The position numbers and the translations under genes are program-made. A DNA stretch of 64,000 nt from assembly GCF_001625655.1 (NCBI RefSeq), contig NZ_AUYB01000112.1, forward strand, positions 62,001-126,000, written 5' to 3'. This document shows, one piece after another, positions 38,501-45,490 of this stretch. This stretch comes from Pseudoalteromonas luteoviolacea DSM 6061 (GTDB lineage Bacteria; Pseudomonadota; Gammaproteobacteria; Enterobacterales; Alteromonadaceae). Each line of letters starts with the position of its first letter. Position 1 is the stretch's first letter. The notes below the pieces were generated by a model. It saw only the letters and a program-made list of their open reading frames with translations, ran no database searches and had not been told where the DNA came from.

Positions 38501-40850
38501 GCTCCAACGCAAAGGGTTCCTGATAAAATGCACTTACCCAATCTCTAGCTACGATTTCTGAGCCACCATCGATACTGAAATCAACCTGCTGCCAATTCAA
38601 CACCTGTGTGCTTAGTCGCTGTTGCCACTGACCTGTTTGATCTTTGTCGTAGGCATGACGTAACACTCCTTGCTGTGCAAGGACTTGTGCAACGGCGCTT
38701 TGTAAGTGCGCGGCATTGACCTGCCCGTTAAGTGTTAAGCTTGCCCCAATATGATAGGCGCTGCCCAATGGCTCTAACTGCCACAAGAACAATTGTCTTT
38801 GTTGTTGGGCACTCAGAGGGTATGCGTCTTTTGCCAGTGCAGGGATCAATTGTTGCTGTTGTTTAGTTGCGACACTTTCACGCACTAACTGGCAAAAATC
38901 ACCAAATTTATGTGCTGCAAATACTGCAGTTGGCTCTATCTGACAATGTAGGCTCTCTTGCACCTTAGCAAGCAATAACGCCGCTTTAATTGAACTGCCG
39001 CCCAATGCAAAGAAATCCGCGTCATCGCTATTTACTGGGTAATGCAAGACACCTTGCCAAAGTGCAGCAAGTTGGTGCGCCAATTCATCCCATGAGTGTT
39101 GATCATCACCTCCATGACTGGTTGCAAGCTGTTGCAGCTGTGTCAGATTAAAGACCCCATAAGTCGCCAGCTTCTCGGCATTCAATAATTTTAAACATGC
39201 ACTGCGCTGTAATTTACCACTGGACGTTTTTGGCAATCCGCCTTGATCTAACAACACCACCAGCTCTGGGCAATTACCAAATTGTTCAATAATAAAATCT
39301 CTTACAATCAACGCGGTTTGTTCTGCGGGAACCTCATTGCGATACACATTAGCTGTTTCAATCGCCACACCAATACCTTCACCGCTTTGCTCGCTAGGCA
39401 CAGGGAAAGCCGATACCCTTCCTTGACGCACAAAACTCAGCGCCCCCTCAATGGCACGCTCTATGTCTTGCGGGTAAATATTGTGGCCATTCATAATGAT
39501 CAGATCTTTTTGACGACCAGATATAAACAATTGGCCCTGATGGATATAGCCTACGTCTCCGGTCCTCAACCACCGCTTTCCAGCATGCTGAACAAAGGTG
39601 TCTTGGGTCGCTTGTTCGTTACGCCAATAGCCCACCGCGATGCTGGGACCACTGGCCCAAATCTCACCAATATGACCTTGTGAAACTTCATCAAAGCTTG
39701 TAGGACAGGTAATGCGTACATGGTGCTCACTGGCTGTAATACCGCAGCCTACTTGATGGGTATATTCATCACTATCTCGCATATCTTTCGCATGCTGTTG
39801 TACCGCTTTTCCTGCCGCTAACTCGCGGGTTTCAAATGCCTCAATAACCGCTCCTTGTGATGGAATACTACCAGTCACAAATAAAGTCCCTTCGGCAAGG
39901 CCATAACACGGGTAAAGCGCTGTGGGCTTAAAGCCTTGTGCAGCGTACTTTTGAGCAAAGCTCAACAAGGTATCGTGGCGAATAGGCTCAGCGCCAGAGA
40001 AAAACACCCGTAAACTACTCAAATCTAAATCAGCGACTTGCTTGTCTTTTACACGTTCAATGCATAATCGATATGAAAAATCAGGGCCGCCACTCATCGT
40101 CGCTTTATGCTCAGAGATTAACTGCAACCAACGAGCCGGGCGTTCCATAAAGTACCTTGGCGAACACAGTACCAACTTATAACCGGTGTAAATTGGTTGC
40201 AGAAGCCCCCCAATTAACCCCATATCATGAAATAGCGGCAACCAGCTCACTAGCACATCATCTAGGGTAATGTGCATTCCCTCAGCAATGGCTTTTTCGT
40301 TGCCAAGTAAGTTACCGTGGCTAACCATCACCCCCTTTGGTTTGGCCGTTGAACCCGATGTATACTGCAAGAAGGCAATTTCTTCGGACTTGGCGGGATG
40401 GCGCTCAACCGCTTCTTTTTGTTCACAAAACTCATCAATCACCAGCATTTTGCTGCCATCGACCTGCTCAACTAGGGCTTCTACTGTCGTGGTAAAGCGT
40501 GCTGTAGTGAGTACAACAGCAGCTTCTGAATCTTCTGCAATTCCCACTGTACGTGCTATATGCTGTGCTTTAGTTGACTCTGGTGGAAAGCTGGGGATAG
40601 CCGTCACACCAAGATACTGACAGGCTAAAAAGCTTGTCACATATTCGATACCGGTATCCATTAAGATCAGTGCTCGGTCACCCGCCACCACATGATCTTT
40701 CAAATGACTGGCTACCATCAAACTCTGGGCATATAACTCTCCAAAGCTCCATGGCGTCTGTGCTTTTTTATCCACACATACCAGCGCAATGTTATCTGGC
40801 TGCTGCGCAGCATGTTGCGCTAAGTGATCCATGATGGTGATGGCGGTCAT
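35595..40850 (-). CDS. Loading protein: fatty acyl-AMP ligase-ACP-C-A(Lys-like)-T
   Basis: 1751 residues. A FAAL-type ligase (about 8-580) shows YTSGSTAKPKGV at 163-174 and the PLFHDMGLIGG segment (205-215), characteristic of long-chain acyl-AMP ligases such as the first domain of PvdL. Then ACP (LGGSS, Ser620), C (about 676-1110; HHIASDA at 807-813), A (about 1135-1630; YTSGSTGKAKG near 1279), T (VGGHS, Ser1679) and a basic C-terminal tail (about 1728-1751). Specificity residues of A read D-A-E-D-H-G-T-V-E, close to the pyoverdine Lys code as I recall it. The domain order AL-ACP-C-A-T means the alpha-amine of the first amino acid is acylated by whatever the ligase loads, predicted to be a fatty acid. 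The start ATG 40850 has GGAG 6 nt upstream. Confidence 0.88.
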   Translation of the reverse strand: MTAITIMDHLAQHAAQQPDNIALVCVDKKAQTPWSFGELYAQSLMVASHLKDHVVAGDRALILMDTGIEYVTSFLACQYLGVTAIPSFPPESTKAQHIARTVGIAEDSEAAVVLTTARFTTTVEALVEQVDGSKMLVIDEFCEQKEAVERHPAKSEEIAFLQYTSGSTAKPKGVMVSHGNLLGNEKAIAEGMHITLDDVLVSWLPLFHDMGLIGGLLQPIYTGYKLVLCSPRYFMERPARWLQLISEHKATMSGGPDFSYRLCIERVKDKQVADLDLSSLRVFFSGAEPIRHDTLLSFAQKYAAQGFKPTALYPCYGLAEGTLFVTGSIPSQGAVIEAFETRELAAGKAVQQHAKDMRDSDEYTHQVGCGITASEHHVRITCPTSFDEVSQGHIGEIWASGPSIAVGYWRNEQATQDTFVQHAGKRWLRTGDVGYIHQGQLFISGRQKDLIIMNGHNIYPQDIERAIEGALSFVRQGRVSAFPVPSEQSGEGIGVAIETANVYRNEVPAEQTALIVRDFIIEQFGNCPELVVLLDQGGLPKTSSGKLQRSACLKLLNAEKLATYGVFNLTQLQQLATSHGGDDQHSWDELAHQLAALWQGVLHYPVNSDDADFFALGGSSIKAALLLAKVQESLHCQIEPTAVFAAHKFGDFCQLVRESVATKQQQQLIPALAKDAYPLSAQQQRQLFLWQLEPLGSAYHIGASLTLNGQVNAAHLQSAVAQVLAQQGVLRHAYDKDQTGQWQQRLSTQVLNWQQVDFSIDGGSEIVARDWVSAFYQEPFALEQGDNFRAALVKLSEERHQLILVMHHIASDAWSFDLMLADISRYYALLTDGQTLPDTLHTVNYGDFAAWQQQWLLSTEAQAQMTYWQEQLQAHDDEELLAPQHPRQSNIQAPMQSQAIKLPYQQVEQLQALAHQHGASLFMLLLSSLQVFFYRYSGKRTPRIGVPVANRRFSELHSLMGFFINTLVQRNSLSAQQSFIEVLSSTKTHAIDAQKNQDLPFEKLVEVMNPDRSLGQNPLFQVMFNHLEQDVQQALELSGVEVEQVTALQQQAQFDLSIDSRLLNDGALLLEFQYNAALYDADYIETVVSAFNTLLSEIIKTPNQAIGNLALHTQQVESAQQGRGETIELPMTPWLQAISEIAQQTPSRTAVIYNDQHYSFEWLEHTANRLAHGLIANGFGTESVIGVMQNRKPLMLASTLACLKAGAAYLPLDKQFPADKLQHMLQDSGCGAILSDEVALPVTFDDALLSPQTLLSEQHLNTTPPEVYYHDNQTAYLNYTSGSTGKAKGVAIELGALSRYIESAKRFIDLQADDVVLQFATANFDAFVEQLFPTWSVGAAVLLRGDVLWDADTLYTQAQTHQVAVMDLSAAYWRSISASWARKAQLAPLNLPKLRQVHSGGEAMSVAGIRDWQNTGLTQVRLLNTYGPTEIVVEAAIHPCQDLDASEDSNLSVPLGHALAGRQLYILDDNLEIVPNGQVGQLYVGGDILARGYWAQPEMTATRFVADPYSDNGARMYATGDLVSWQGTELMYHGRNDHQVKIRGFRVELGEIEQQFSQLPDVDMAVVVTEQQAHGLGLIAYIQSAKFNEHTFADKLKRALGERLPAYMVPSDIVVMEKLPTNASGKLERQHLPKVERVKQPVALAENDTERAIAEVWQKHLKTQEIDRHANFFDVGGHSLLLMAVYEDLKAQYPNLQMTELFAHPSIASLATLLGNAQTNAAPVTSNKPSGAKQKRGMGAIAARKRKARES

Positions 40851-41033
40851 GATTTACTCCATGAAAGTTATCTAGCAAATGCGCATGCTGAATTTAAATT
40901 TGGCTGTTATTTGAATGATTACGCCAAGCTGATGCGCTTGATTAAACAGGTGCTACCCACAAATTAGGGCTGTGAAGTGAAAATGTGGAAAAGCGCGCCT
41001 TGTCAGTTAGATGCGCAATTCCACTTGCACGTT
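40851..41033 (-). other. 183-bp leader between mbtH and the loading-module gene
   Basis: No gene. A weak PvdS-like arrangement (TTAAT, 17 nt, CGT; minus strand, CGT at 40921-40923) is one base off consensus and lies about 70 nt before the ATG at 40850. No terminator-like hairpin is seen, so read-through from mbtH is also possible. Confidence 0.3.
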
Positions 41034-41237
41034 TTATTGAGCCATTGCGTTTCTGAGACTCAAAGGACGCATATCTGTCCAGTGTGTTTTGATATGTTCA
41101 AGACACGTAGCCTTGTCACCACTCACGCCAGTGTCTTGCCAACCGCCTGGGATCGATTTGTAACTAGGCCACAAAGAGTACTGTTCTTCGTGATTAATGA
41201 TCACTTTAAAAGTGCCGTTTTCGTTATCGAAACTCAT
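41034..41237 (-). CDS. MbtH-like protein (adenylation-domain activator)
   Basis: A 67-residue cytosolic protein with the MbtH family signature: NHEEQYSLWP, then PGGW (IPGGWQDTG) and the C-terminal IKTHWTDMRPLSLR with the conserved Trp/Thr-Asp-x-Arg-Pro pattern. MbtH proteins bind A domains one-to-one and are needed for folding or activity of many siderophore synthetases. The start is ATG 41237; the frame also has a GTG one codon earlier. It lies upstream of the loading protein in the same direction, so it probably serves one or several of the six A domains here. Confidence 0.93.
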   Translation of the reverse strand: MSFDNENGTFKVIINHEEQYSLWPSYKSIPGGWQDTGVSGDKATCLEHIKTHWTDMRPLSLRNAMAQ

Positions 41238-41253
41238 CACATTTTTCCAAAAA

Positions 41254-41288
41254 TTAGACTGTCGCCACTGTGACGCGCGACAGTCTAA
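41254..41288 (-). terminator. Perfect hairpin between the acylase and mbtH
   Basis: TTAGACTGTCGC (41254-41265) pairs with GCGACAGTCTAA (41277-41288), a 12-bp stem with an 11-nt loop, followed on the minus strand by TAATTTTTGG. It lies just past the acylase stop and 17 nt before the mbtH ATG, so it would end the acylase transcript or act as an attenuator before mbtH. Confidence 0.65.
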
Positions 41289-41296
41289 GTTTTTTA
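41273..41296 (-). promoter_or_regulatory. Degenerate PvdS-type element before mbtH
   Basis: Minus-strand TAAAA (41292-41296), 16 nt, CGT (41273-41275), one base from TAAAT-N16-CGT and the same variant as at 18569-18592. It overlaps the hairpin 41254-41288 and lies about 36 nt before the mbtH ATG. Confidence 0.3.
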
Positions 41297-43726
41297 GTCT
41301 TTTTTCACAGTAAGTGTCATTTCACTGATTTTACCTTGCTTGATCTGCACATCGGTGTATGGCAAATCAATCAAGCCTTTACCAGCAGCATAGTGTTCAC
41401 TTGCATCAGTAAAGTGCGGTGAATTAGGATTATTACTCTGTGAATACGTCAATAAGCCTCGTGCTTGTGGCCCGTGCTCATTGAAGCCCACAACCATCAT
41501 CCAACTAGAACCGTAGTTAACCGGATAACCATCCGTACTCAAGCCTGTTCTTGTAGGCCATGTAGGGTCTAATACCTCTCGGATTGGTGCTGAGTAAGAG
41601 GGTGCAAATGAAGTCAAATCCATCGCATTGGTCGTTGAGAAGATATTGAAACCGCCACTATGGTGATCAGCCCCTGGCCAAGGAATACGACGATCGCCTT
41701 TTTGCAGATACTGTAATTCGCCTAATGTCGAATCAATTGCAAATCCTGCATTTTCTAGCTGCTTACTGGCTGCCAGTAGTTTAATTAAAGTGGACTTTTC
41801 AGCTTTAACAATACTCGGTGTCACCGCTGGGAAGGACGCGTTAAACTGGACAACCAAATCTTCATCTGTCAGTAGATTGAAAAACTCTTTTGCAAGCGGT
41901 GCAGATTTTGAGTTCGCATTAAATTTGCCATCCCATTTCGCAAATGCTTCACAGGTTGGATTTACAGGCATGCTCAATGTGTCGGTAACCGCCAGTGTTT
42001 GACCAGCATACAACACACAGGTCGCCATAACCGTTGGTTTGTGCAATTCAAACGACGCACTGGTACCTGTAACAATACGCTCCAATTCATGACGGTCAAA
42101 TCGACCGTCTGCACCACGAGCAAAGCGCATTAAGTTAAGGTTGTAACGAGTACGGCGTGTTTGCTTATAATCTACATGGCCATATAGAGGAGAGTGACCG
42201 TTTAATTTGTTCTCCAAATTCGTCAACCAATATGAGTTATTAGCGTTTTGTACATAGTCTTGACGACGCAACTTAGGCGCTCGCTCATAAGGCACTTCTT
42301 GTTGGAATACCAATGCGCTGCTGGTGCCAGGTAGCACTGCAAGCTTAGTTTTCTTGTATACCTCAGAGATAACTGGATGGCTTCTCAATAGTTCCTCACC
42401 AACAGGTGTTATGTCAGGCACATTAGAGTCATCTATAAAGAAAACTTCGCCCAATTTGTCAGCAACTAGGGTGTTATTGAAAGCCAACCCATCATGATTC
42501 TTGAAGGTATCGATAAAACTATCTAAGTTGGTTGCACGGTTCATTGCTAACCAGTGATCGATGCCACCCAAGTTATCAATATTTGTATCGCGAACTACAT
42601 AAGCGTTTTTACCGTCCCAAGGGAAATTTTTCTGGTCTTCGATTACATAACCAATAGGCGTAGTGAAATAGTCTTTTTTCATGGTCAGTACCCCCATTGG
42701 AGTAAGTACTTCCACGTTGACTTGTTTCTTCTCGATATCAACCCATTGGCCATCAAACTTGTACTGTAGTGGGTTTTGCGGGTTCAATTCCAGCTGATAA
42801 ACCACTTCATGCCTTGCCACTGAGTATGTATGCGTCCAAGCTAGATCTTCATTAAAGCCAATATTTACAATACCCGGGACGCCAATAACTGACGCACCCA
42901 TAGTGCTAAAATCACCCTCGACACTGGCGTGGTTTGCCCAAAATCGTAGACTACCGTTGAATGGGAAATGAGGATTAGCCAACAACAGACCTCGACCATT
43001 GCTAGTCACTTCATGACCCAGCGCCCAACCATTGGAGCCCTGTGTTAACTGTTTTGGTTTGTAATCGGTATTGCTGGCCATTAACCATGGCTTTTCAACT
43101 TGTCGTTCCTGCTTAGCGATTGTTGGCAACCACTCATTACCCGTGCCAGGGTTCGCCTGTAAGATCTGAACGAGTAAGCGACCAATGCTATTTTGTGTTG
43201 CGGATGCCAATACCGATGCAACGACATCAACACCATCAATTGGGGTCACCCACGCTTTGCCACTACACGCTGGTGCTAACTCTGCTTTGCCCTCTTTCAC
43301 ATCTTGCAAATACTGGTTGTAACCAGCCGCAAATCCGTTTGCCAATGCGCGGGTATCTGCAGACAGGTTGTTGTATTCACGAGCAACTCGGCCATGCAAA
43401 TCAATGATCTTGTAACCCAAATCTAAACTTACAAAAAAGTTATCCTGACCATTTTTATGAGGTCCCAGATATTTAGCACGTTCGCCCCTTACTCTTACAT
43501 AACCGTCGGCCAAAATGCAGGCATGATCCTGTGCTTGTGCATAAGCATTACCATAACCTAGTCCAAATAAAGACTTTGCCTGAATATGAGGAATACCGTG
43601 CTCGGTACGCGTGATTTTGACATCTTCACTGAGGCTCTTCTTCGAGGGGCTCGCTTGAGCAATAAAATGGCACCCAGAAATGGCAAATGCTGCCAGCACA
43701 GGTACTACCGTAGATTTTAACTTCAT
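41294..43726 (-). CDS. Periplasmic Ntn-hydrolase acylase (penicillin/AHL acylase family, PvdQ-like)
   Basis: 810 residues, the usual size of the penicillin-amidase superfamily precursor (signal, alpha subunit, spacer, beta subunit). The N-terminus is a secretion signal with a lipobox-like ISGC (Cys19), or alternatively a Sec signal cleaved after AQA. The autocatalytic cleavage site and nucleophile are visible as G-Ser231 in QGSNGWALG, and LLLANPHFP follows as in the family. PvdQ of this family removes the fatty acid from acylated ferribactin during pyoverdine maturation in the periplasm. With a fatty-acyl-AMP ligase at the start of the neighbouring assembly line, the same tail-removal role is the best guess; quorum-signal (AHL) degradation is the alternative. 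It is the first gene of the minus-strand block and diverges from the sigma-factor gene. Confidence 0.85.
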   Translation of the reverse strand: MKLKSTVVPVLAAFAISGCHFIAQASPSKKSLSEDVKITRTEHGIPHIQAKSLFGLGYGNAYAQAQDHACILADGYVRVRGERAKYLGPHKNGQDNFFVSLDLGYKIIDLHGRVAREYNNLSADTRALANGFAAGYNQYLQDVKEGKAELAPACSGKAWVTPIDGVDVVASVLASATQNSIGRLLVQILQANPGTGNEWLPTIAKQERQVEKPWLMASNTDYKPKQLTQGSNGWALGHEVTSNGRGLLLANPHFPFNGSLRFWANHASVEGDFSTMGASVIGVPGIVNIGFNEDLAWTHTYSVARHEVVYQLELNPQNPLQYKFDGQWVDIEKKQVNVEVLTPMGVLTMKKDYFTTPIGYVIEDQKNFPWDGKNAYVVRDTNIDNLGGIDHWLAMNRATNLDSFIDTFKNHDGLAFNNTLVADKLGEVFFIDDSNVPDITPVGEELLRSHPVISEVYKKTKLAVLPGTSSALVFQQEVPYERAPKLRRQDYVQNANNSYWLTNLENKLNGHSPLYGHVDYKQTRRTRYNLNLMRFARGADGRFDRHELERIVTGTSASFELHKPTVMATCVLYAGQTLAVTDTLSMPVNPTCEAFAKWDGKFNANSKSAPLAKEFFNLLTDEDLVVQFNASFPAVTPSIVKAEKSTLIKLLAASKQLENAGFAIDSTLGELQYLQKGDRRIPWPGADHHSGGFNIFSTTNAMDLTSFAPSYSAPIREVLDPTWPTRTGLSTDGYPVNYGSSWMMVVGFNEHGPQARGLLTYSQSNNPNSPHFTDASEHYAAGKGLIDLPYTDVQIKQGKISEMTLTVKKD

Positions 43727-44007
43727 AGCTTTCCTTAATTTTTTACGCTGTTAAAAATTCAAACCCGTGCAGACATGACGGTTAAAAGTAGAAAAAAACA
43801 ACCGAAATACCTTTCTTTTATTGTTGTTAAATTCGGAATAAACGTAACTTTAAATAGAACAAATTTGATTTCAAGTTAATGACACTTTAATTAGCAAATA
43901 AGCACAAAACACTTGACTAGGAATAGAAGATCAAAATAACATAATAGTGATAATTATTCTCATTATCTATTACGGATCAACTTTCAGGACAAATAGGAGT
44001 AAAGACA
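43727..44007. other. 281-bp divergent intergenic region between acylase and sigma-factor genes
   Basis: A/T-rich region holding the promoters of both divergent genes. The Fur box (43948-43962) lies on the sigma-gene side. I looked for TAAAT-N16/17-CGT toward the acylase and did not find one, so the acylase may use another promoter or a poorly matching site. Confidence 0.5.
43948..43962. promoter_or_regulatory. Fur box upstream of the ECF sigma gene
   Basis: TGATAATTATTCTCA matches the 7-1-7 Fur consensus TGATAAT-N-ATTATCA with one mismatch, and flanking AATAG and TTATC extend the symmetry. It is centred about 53 bp upstream of the sigma GTG start, where Fe-Fur binding would block transcription. 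Confidence 0.82.
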
Positions 44008-44532
44008 GTGCAGCAGCTCTGTAATAAGTGGTCAAAAGTTATTGCTGAAAATGAAGCTAAATTACTGGCTTATTTGAACAATATTTTACGCTGCCCTTAT
44101 CTAGCCGAGGACGCATTACAGGACACATTCATTCGTTTATCAGGGATGTCGAAATGTCAGGATTGCCAAGTTAAAAATACCAAAAGCTATTGTTATCAGG
44201 TCGCAAGGAATATCGCCATTGATATGATCCGTAAGCAAAACAGAGAATCTTTAGTAGATTTAGAGTCTATTCAAACAGAACAGTTTGACGATGAGACCTC
44301 TAATATCGAAGAAAAATACATAGATGCACAGCTCTCAGACAAGGTAAATAGTACCATTGGCAAGCTTTCTCAACGCCACCAAAATGTCGTAAGCTTCTAT
44401 CGCGACGGCCGCTTGAAGCAAAAAGAAATCGCCAAGATGTACCACATTTCGCCAACTTTAGTGAACTTTATGATTAAAGAAGCGATTCAATCTTGCCAAA
44501 ATGAATTACAAGCGGGTGCACTTACCCACTAG
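44008..44532 (+). CDS. PvdS-like ECF sigma factor (iron-starvation sigma)
   Basis: A 174-residue ECF sigma factor. Region 2 is visible as LAEDALQDTFIRL and VARNIAIDMIRK; region 4 carries KEIAKMYHISPTLVNFMIKEA, very close to the SPTLVNFMIRDA helix I recall from PvdS. It starts at GTG 44008 with AGGAG 8 nt upstream. There is no FecR-type anti-sigma gene beside it and the receptor has no signalling domain, so control is probably through Fur alone at the box 43948-43962. Expected targets are the receptor and the PepSY operon, which carry TAAAT-N16-CGT, and probably parts of the biosynthetic cluster. Two CxxC-like cysteines (CQDC near residue 53) are unusual and could be chance. Confidence 0.88.
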   Translation: MQQLCNKWSKVIAENEAKLLAYLNNILRCPYLAEDALQDTFIRLSGMSKCQDCQVKNTKSYCYQVARNIAIDMIRKQNRESLVDLESIQTEQFDDETSNIEEKYIDAQLSDKVNSTIGKLSQRHQNVVSFYRDGRLKQKEIAKMYHISPTLVNFMIKEAIQSCQNELQAGALTH

Positions 44533-44539
44533 TATGCAC

Positions 44540-44998
44540 TTAATCAGCTATGCTCAGCGCGTCTTTGGCGCGCAGCTTAGCGGTAATAAAATCAGCGTGG
44601 GCAACATACATTAACCCCGCTATCTTGCGCACTGTATAGTCTTCCTGCGGATCTAGCTTTCCATCTGAAAAAGCCACCAACCACATTAGTTCAATTACCT
44701 CTATACGCGCTTGTTCATCCGTATGCTCATTAACAACCTTAATAAAACGATGTAGATCTATTGCAGTATCAACCAGTTGTAATGCCTCAGTCCGGATCAA
44801 TTCACTACTTTGCGCGCTTAATTGGCACTGTCGCTGTAAAAGCTTAGCCACCATATCTAATTCTTGTGGGACGATTTCATTATCCGCTCGCATGACTTCA
44901 ACCATAAGAGCTGCCAATGCCGTTGCAAAGCTCATAGGGACTTGTTCTTCTTGAGAATTATTTAAACTCGCTAAAAACTCTTTGACTCGTTCTAACAA
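44540..44998 (-). CDS. TerB-like protein
   Basis: A 152-residue soluble, largely helical protein of the TerB/DUF533-like type: MRADNEIVPQELD and FSDGKLDPQEDYTVRKIAGL are the acidic repeats (x-A/S-D-G/E-x-(I/L)xxxE) seen in TerB. The function of stand-alone TerB proteins is not well defined; metal-ion binding has been suggested for the family. I prefer a TTG start at 44998 because AAGGAG lies 6 nt before it; the open frame begins 7 codons earlier at a GTG without a ribosome site. It converges with the sigma gene, leaving 7 bp between stops, and is not obviously part of the siderophore system. Confidence 0.72.
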   Translation of the reverse strand: MLERVKEFLASLNNSQEEQVPMSFATALAALMVEVMRADNEIVPQELDMVAKLLQRQCQLSAQSSELIRTEALQLVDTAIDLHRFIKVVNEHTDEQARIEVIELMWLVAFSDGKLDPQEDYTVRKIAGLMYVAHADFITAKLRAKDALSIAD

Positions 44999-45081
44999 TT
45001 GTCGCTCCTTTTGATACACTAAAAGTATCGTTCAAATAAGGGCTTTAATTAAACACGCCCTGACTTTTTAAGGTTTCATTC

Positions 45082-45447
45082 ATGCTGAAAAGTATCTCCA
45101 TCTTGCTGATTTTCCTCTCCACTACCTTACTCAGCGCTTGTCAATTCACCCCTGGAAAAATTGGCGTAACAGAAAAGTACTATGACTTTGATCACAAAGT
45201 ACATTACGAACAAATAAAGTATAGCGATGACCATTATTATTTGAAGATTAAGGCGGATTCTTACAACCATTTTTTGCAACAAAGTGTGTTTTTATTGCGC
45301 CATAGTCAATCCCTATGCCAAGGTCAAAAGACTCAACTATTATTGCAAGGTGGTGTACAAAAGTTCGATCGTTTACCAACAACCCCTCGTGCTTATGAGC
45401 CCGATCTCCAAGCTGAAGTTACTTGTATTTCCTCAGAATCAGACTAA
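45082..45447 (+). CDS. Small predicted lipoprotein of unknown function
   Basis: 121 residues with a clear lipoprotein signal: a short basic start, a hydrophobic stretch, and the lipobox LLSAC with Cys20. The mature part (about 100 residues) is polar, contains two further cysteines (in LCQGQ and VTCIS) that could form a disulfide, and matches no family I recognise. It starts at ATG 45082 with AAGG 8 nt upstream. It is divergent from the TerB-like gene and convergent with the next secreted-protein gene. Confidence 0.65.
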   Translation: MLKSISILLIFLSTTLLSACQFTPGKIGVTEKYYDFDHKVHYEQIKYSDDHYYLKIKADSYNHFLQQSVFLLRHSQSLCQGQKTQLLLQGGVQKFDRLPTTPRAYEPDLQAEVTCISSESD

Positions 45448-45458
45448 GTCTATCCTAG

Positions 45459-45480
45459 GCGCACGGTGTTAAACGTGCGC
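45459..45480. terminator. Possible bidirectional terminator hairpin
   Basis: GCGCACG (45459-45465) pairs with CGTGCGC (45474-45480) between the convergent lipoprotein and secreted-protein genes. There is no clear T-run on either side, so this is tentative. Confidence 0.35.
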
Positions 45481-45490
45481 TTGCAAAGTG

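Noticed and set aside
41294..43726. Acylase as a quorum-quenching AHL acylase
   Set aside because: Not excluded by sequence, but the position in the cluster and the FAAL starter make siderophore maturation more likely.
43727..43950. PvdS-type box before the acylase
   Set aside because: Every CGT on the minus strand was checked for TAAAT at 16-17 nt; the nearest was CAAAT at 18 nt, which is not a match.
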